A DNA stretch of 64,000 bases from NCBI RefSeq assembly GCF_004564235.1, contig NZ_SOMN01000032.1:1-64000 (forward strand), given 5' to 3'. Source of the stretch: Cohnella luojiensis. GTDB taxonomy: Bacteria > Bacillota > Bacilli > Paenibacillales > Paenibacillaceae. The position numbers were made by a program, and so were the translations under genes. Below, one piece after another: positions 60,282-64,000 of this stretch (positions are counted from its first letter, which is position 1; each line of letters starts with the position of its first letter). The notes beneath the pieces are model-generated. The model was given only the letters and a program-made list of their open reading frames with translations, was not told the DNA's origin and did not search any database.

Positions 60282-62618
60282 CTATTCCAGGGAACCTTTC
60301 TTGTTATAACTCTTATCCTTGCGCTGAAGGAAATACTCCGCCTTCTCCAACGCAACCGCAATGTTAAACTCCGGGATGCCCGCAGTCGATTCATATACGC
60401 CCATCGGGAACAGAACGTTGCCTTCAGGAAAATTTACGGCCAGATTGCCAAGAGCGATATCCGCGAAATGAGCTTTGCCATGCAAGGTCCCATGACTATT
60501 ATGAAGAACGATGGCTTCGCCTTCCGATATCGAATAAGTATGGGCATCCTCCGGGTTAAGGAGCACCGCGGCGCGGATCGCTCCGTTAAAGGAATCCTTT
60601 TCTCCGTAGATCATGGAATTGAACTGCTTCCCGCGGCGGGTAGTCACATAGAATTCTCCTGCCAGGGACGCCCCGCGCTTAGGAACGTCAACCGGAATGA
60701 GCCTCCCTTTCCCGTCAGGCGTCGGGCATACGCCGCCTTCGCACAACCATGCGCCGCCGCGCTGGAAAACTTCGCCTTTCTGTTTCAGGTGCTGGATGCC
60801 ATCGTATTCCGGCGCTACCCTGGCAATCTCATCGCGGATCGCTTGCGAATCGGCGAAGGCGACGAGATCTTTCAGTTGCGGCTTCACCCTTGCCGCCAAG
60901 TCCGAATAGATTTGCCACTCTGCTCTCGCTTCAGGGATTCTGGGTCCCTCGATTTCCGGACTGAAGTAAACCATTCGCTCCGTGGAAGTCGAAGTGCCGC
61001 CGCCGGGCTGTTCATAGCGCGTCATCGCAGGCAGAATAATAACCGCTTCCTTGGCATCGAGCAAGGTCGACGTATTCAGGATGATATCCTGATGGACGCG
61101 AACCTCCAGCGCCTCCAAGGACTCTCGAACGAATTGCGGATCCGGCATCGTTTCCAAGAAATTACCGCCCGATAGGTAATAGAGCTTCAGCTTGCGGGGA
61201 TGCGTGATCGGTAAGCGAGTATTTTCCAAGGAGACGCCTACGATATCCCCCTGCCATCTCGGAACGGGGAATCCCCATAATTGCTCCAAACGCTCGAGAT
61301 TGTCTTCATTGAAATCTCCACCCGGCAAGGAAGAAGGCTCGGCTCCCATTTCTCCCGCGCTTTGGACTCCCGAGTGGCCGCGTATCGGCATGACGCCGCA
61401 ATGCTCTCTACCGATAAATCCGCGTAGCAAAGCCAAGTTCACAACCTGCGAAATGTTATCCGTAGCGTGCCGATGCTGCGTTAGTCCCATCGACCAGACG
61501 AATACGGCCGACTTTGCGCCCGCTAGCAGTTCCGCTAGCTCCTTGATCCGAACCCGGGACAGACCGGACGAGCTTTCTAACTCTCCCCAGTGCTGAGCGT
61601 TCACCTTATCCCGCAATTGCTCGAATCCGTTCGCATGCTCCCAAACGAAATCATGATCAATCGCGGATCCCGGCCGTTCTTGCTCCATCTCGAACCAAGT
61701 CTTCATGACCCCGTGCATAAGCGCGATGTCCCCGCCGATGTTAACGGGATAGAAATCATCCGCGAGCTTCGTGCCGAATAACGCCGACTCTGCGATCGAA
61801 GGAATCCAATATCCGTCCATCGCCGGCTCCCGGTAAGGATTAATGACGATAATCTTCGTCCCCTTGCGCTTTGCGGCGTACATGTATTTGGTGGAGACGG
61901 GCTGATTATTCGCGGCGACGCTGCCCCAGAACACGAGCACGTCCGTGCCGATCCAATCCCGATAACTGCAGCTGGACGCGCCGATGCCGAGCGACCGCTT
62001 CAGTGCCGTCTTGGAAGGAGAGTGGCAAATCCTCGAAGCATTGTCGATATGGTTCGTGCCAAGAAACCGGGCAACCTTGGCTGCCGCATAATAAGACTCG
62101 TTCGTGATGCCGCGAGCGGTCAAATAGAACGCCGTCTGCTCCGGCGGCAGCTCGCGGAACTTGGCGGCGATCTTATCGAGCGCTTCGCCCCACGACAGTC
62201 TGCTGAAGCTTCTATCTCCGGGACGCCGAATCAACGGGTACGGTATGCGGCCTAGCTCCCGAAGCTCCGCGCTGGACAACTTGCGCAGCTCCTCGATATC
62301 CGCATGCAGGCGATTCGGCTTGATGGCGGGCATCGTGTTCAACCTCAACACGTTTAATCTGGTCGTGCAGATATGGGGGCCTGCCAGAGTTTGATCATAG
62401 AGGCCGGATACGCCAAGGGCACACCCGTCGCAGGCTCCCTGAGTGAGTATTCTCGCCGCATACGGAAGATTGTCGCGGTTTTGCCATAGTGTCTTCATCG
62501 TATCGCGAATATGCTTAGGCTTCAGCTTACCTAATCCGAATGGGACTGCGCTCACCCATAGCTTCGGATCCGGTCTCGCGGGCAGCTTCTGCGGACCTGG
62601 ATGCTTGGTCGTTCCCAT
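60282..62618 (-). CDS. YdeP/FdhF-like molybdopterin oxidoreductase
   Basis: About 778 residues. The N-terminal part has CDGC and a later Cys in GPHICTTRL, a [4Fe-4S]-like cluster. The molybdenum site ASRICHSPSKTALKRSLGIG has Cys where E. coli FdhF has selenocysteine, followed by the His of the active site. FWGSVAANNQP and PITHPRKLKLYYLSGGNFLE, then YFSPEIEGPRIPEAR and the C-terminal cap complete a formate-dehydrogenase fold. The fdhD gene ends one base before this gene starts, consistent with sulfuration of its cofactor. The electron partner is not in the window. ATG at 62616-62618 used; the frame is open earlier. Confidence 0.9.
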   Translation of the reverse strand: MGTTKHPGPQKLPARPDPKLWVSAVPFGLGKLKPKHIRDTMKTLWQNRDNLPYAARILTQGACDGCALGVSGLYDQTLAGPHICTTRLNVLRLNTMPAIKPNRLHADIEELRKLSSAELRELGRIPYPLIRRPGDRSFSRLSWGEALDKIAAKFRELPPEQTAFYLTARGITNESYYAAAKVARFLGTNHIDNASRICHSPSKTALKRSLGIGASSCSYRDWIGTDVLVFWGSVAANNQPVSTKYMYAAKRKGTKIIVINPYREPAMDGYWIPSIAESALFGTKLADDFYPVNIGGDIALMHGVMKTWFEMEQERPGSAIDHDFVWEHANGFEQLRDKVNAQHWGELESSSGLSRVRIKELAELLAGAKSAVFVWSMGLTQHRHATDNISQVVNLALLRGFIGREHCGVMPIRGHSGVQSAGEMGAEPSSLPGGDFNEDNLERLEQLWGFPVPRWQGDIVGVSLENTRLPITHPRKLKLYYLSGGNFLETMPDPQFVRESLEALEVRVHQDIILNTSTLLDAKEAVIILPAMTRYEQPGGGTSTSTERMVYFSPEIEGPRIPEARAEWQIYSDLAARVKPQLKDLVAFADSQAIRDEIARVAPEYDGIQHLKQKGEVFQRGGAWLCEGGVCPTPDGKGRLIPVDVPKRGASLAGEFYVTTRRGKQFNSMIYGEKDSFNGAIRAAVLLNPEDAHTYSISEGEAIVLHNSHGTLHGKAHFADIALGNLAVNFPEGNVLFPMGVYESTAGIPEFNIAVALEKAEYFLQRKDKSYNKKGSLE

Positions 62619-62619
62619 A

Positions 62620-63426
62620 TCATTCGCCTGCCTTATATAGACGTTCCGGATAAGAATACACGTTAAGCGATCCGTTGCGGATAAAGCCGACGATCGTGAT
62701 TCCCAATTCCTCCGCAAGTTCAATGGCCAAGTCCGTGGCGGCGGACTTGGATAGCAATATTTCGCAGCGCATTTTGGCGGCCTTCAGCAGCACTTCGGAC
62801 GATACCCTTCCGCTAAAAGCAAGTACTTTCCCGTCCATCGGTACGCCATTGCTCAGGCAATGTCCATACAGCTTATCTAGCGCATTATGCCTGCCGATAT
62901 CCATTCTTGATAACAACAACGTGCCATTCTGTTCAAACAGGGCCGCATTATTCACGCCGCCCGTATCGCGGAAAAGCCCTGATTGCGCCTGCATAGCTTC
63001 CATCATTTCTATACAAGCAGCGTAGGTCAATCGTACTTTCCTGCTGTCAAGAGCCCGGGTCGTCCTCGCGTCGCTATAGAAGACGAAGCTTTGCCGGCTC
63101 TTGCCGCAGCAAGAAGTCAGATATCTCTTGGAACCGCTTTCTTTCATCCATGCGTCAACGCCTCCGATATCGACGTACACCGTCCCCGTCCGGTCATCGT
63201 AGCTTAGCTCCGTTAGCCGGGCATAATCCGAAAGAACGCCTTCCGATGCGAGATAGCCCACCGATAAATCCTCGACATAATCCGGCGAGCACACCAGCGT
63301 TGCGAACTCTTGCCCGTTCAACACGATCGTGACCGGCCATTCCGTCGCAACTTCATCCACGACTTCGCATGTTTTTTCACCGTCGTACCGAATGAGTGCC
63401 CTGCTCTTTTTGGCGGATGGCTCCAT
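62620..63426 (-). CDS. fdhD: Formate dehydrogenase accessory sulfurtransferase FdhD
   Basis: About 268 residues. The tandem Cys of SCCGKSRQSF carries the transferred sulfur; DYVEDLSVGYLASEGVL, LFRDTGGVNNAALFEQNGTL, EDIGRHNALDKLYG-like MDIGRHNALDKLYGHCLSNG, AFSGRVSSEVLLKAAKMRCE and SKSAATDLAIELAEELGITI are FdhD landmarks. It moves sulfur from a cysteine desulfurase to the molybdopterin cofactor of the downstream YdeP-type oxidoreductase. Start: ATG at 63424-63426, eight bases after AAGGAG; a GTG three codons earlier lies on that site. Confidence 0.95.
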   Translation of the reverse strand: MEPSAKKSRALIRYDGEKTCEVVDEVATEWPVTIVLNGQEFATLVCSPDYVEDLSVGYLASEGVLSDYARLTELSYDDRTGTVYVDIGGVDAWMKESGSKRYLTSCCGKSRQSFVFYSDARTTRALDSRKVRLTYAACIEMMEAMQAQSGLFRDTGGVNNAALFEQNGTLLLSRMDIGRHNALDKLYGHCLSNGVPMDGKVLAFSGRVSSEVLLKAAKMRCEILLSKSAATDLAIELAEELGITIVGFIRNGSLNVYSYPERLYKAGE

Positions 63427-63474
63427 GGCTCCCACTCCTTGAGCGTTCTATACTTTCACTATATAGGTTCGCGT

Positions 63475-63502
63475 TTGGCGCTTCAACAAAAATTGGTATA
63501 AT
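63475..63502 (+). promoter_or_regulatory. Promoter of the aldose-1-epimerase-family gene
   Basis: -35 TTGGCG (63475-63480), 16-base spacer, -10 TATAAT (63497-63502). Confidence 0.65.
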
Positions 63503-63539
63503 GAAGGGGACGAATGAACTTGTACAGGAGGTACGACCA

Positions 63540-64000
63540 TTGACTGCTAGCATGAACTATCGTATTGATTCCTCGATCGACGTTTTCCCTGTCTATACCT
63601 TAACGGAAGAATCCACGGATTCCAAGGTGATCATCTGCCCGGAGCGCGGAGGGATCGTAACCAGTTGCAGTCTTTATGGACAGGAGCTGTTGTACCTGGA
63701 TCGAGATACTTTCCTTAATCCGCAAGCGAACATTCGCGGCGGGATCCCGGTGTTATTCCCGATCGCGGGGCAGCTGGTTAACGGGGAATATGAATGGAAC
63801 GGCCAAACTTATTGGATGAAAAATCATGGGGTAGCGCGCATCCTCCCTTGGGAAGTCATCTCGACGAATACGGACGGATCCGCTGCGATCACTTTGGCGC
63901 TTCAGAGCAATACGGAGACGCTGAACGTATTCCCGTTCGATTTCGAGCTTAGGTTCACTTACCGGCTCCAAGGCGGAGTTCTTTCCATCGAGCAGCAGTA
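63540..64000 (+). CDS. Aldose 1-epimerase family protein, 3' end cut by the window
   Basis: About 153 residues visible. MTASMNYRIDSSIDVFPVYT, DSKVIICPERGGIVTSCSLYG, GGIPVLFPIAGQLVNGEYEW and MKNHGVARILPWEV match the glucose-6-phosphate-1-epimerase/YeaD-like aldose epimerases; the catalytic His would be in KNHGVAR. It should mutarotate a phosphorylated hexose in the cytoplasm. The start is TTG at 63540-63542, nine bases after AGGAGG. The C-terminal part with the catalytic Glu lies outside the window. Confidence 0.88.
   Translation, partial: MTASMNYRIDSSIDVFPVYTLTEESTDSKVIICPERGGIVTSCSLYGQELLYLDRDTFLNPQANIRGGIPVLFPIAGQLVNGEYEWNGQTYWMKNHGVARILPWEVISTNTDGSAAITLALQSNTETLNVFPFDFELRFTYRLQGGVLSIEQQ

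Noticed and set aside
60468-61175. 235-codon antisense open frame over the YdeP-type gene
   Set aside because: The opposite strand has the conserved molybdopterin protein; the antisense frame has no recognisable motif.

Overview
The window looks like chromosomal DNA of an aerobic, endospore-forming Firmicute of the Paenibacillaceae (Paenibacillus/Cohnella type). The grounds are strong AGGAGG-type ribosome binding sites, frequent TTG/GTG starts, a caa3 oxidase with a cytochrome-c-fused subunit II, a T-box leader, a YhcN/YlaJ-type sporulation lipoprotein, sugar ABC importers without their own ATPase, and LacI-controlled glycosidase genes. The genus is an inference from gene content.

Layout. 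1-9.5 kb: a minus-strand galactan/galactoside cluster (GH35-like beta-galactosidase, two permeases, solute-binding lipoprotein, GH30 glycosidase, LacI repressor) with four matching operator palindromes; the left edge carries what looks like the 5' end of a group II intron just after the lacI terminator. 9.5-13.2 kb: fixABCX (electron-transfer flavoprotein, quinone oxidoreductase, ferredoxin). 13.3-13.8 kb: a cyclic-di-GMP-I (GEMM-I) riboswitch before two tiny genes. 14.1-19.7 kb: DUF420 gene, ctaG and the caa3 oxidase ctaCDEF, with a strong promoter and ResD-like sites. 20-24.5 kb: sporulation lipoprotein, a 51-bp hairpin repeat array, methionine aminopeptidase, an unknown membrane-anchored protein, an FHA protein. 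24.8-32.1 kb: beta-oxidation operon (fadN, fadA, fadE, acyl-CoA ligase). 32.3-39.6 kb: stalk-domain protein, T-box-controlled ilvA, UgtP-like glycosyltransferase with an MFS permease, TVP38-family protein, two small stress/spore-like proteins.

39.6-47.6 kb: FUSC-type membrane protein with an AlkC/AlkD-like HEAT protein, a 2-hydroxyacid dehydrogenase, a lipid kinase, a sporulation-type sensor kinase, MscL with a zinc-ribbon tail, a Nudix hydrolase. 47.7-52.4 kb is an accessory region: a frameshifted gene, a phage-like lysis pair (holin and DUF1906 lysin) facing an XRE/ImmA pair across four identical operators, two tRNA-Thr genes flanking a second 51-bp hairpin array, and two gene fragments (HD-GYP and histidine kinase) joined head to head. 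52.4-64 kb: a second sensor kinase, a DUF3298 protein, repeat-rich spacer, LacI-VOC-SDR operon, phosphodiester glycosidase, orphan binding protein, YdeP-type molybdopterin oxidoreductase with fdhD, and the start of an aldose-1-epimerase-family gene cut by the right edge.

The most unusual features are the tandem hairpin repeats of 51-53 bp period at several intergenic sites, whose arm sequences differ between sites while architecture and period are kept; the c-di-GMP riboswitch controlling two tiny genes; and the stand-alone XRE/ImmA-holin-lysin module.
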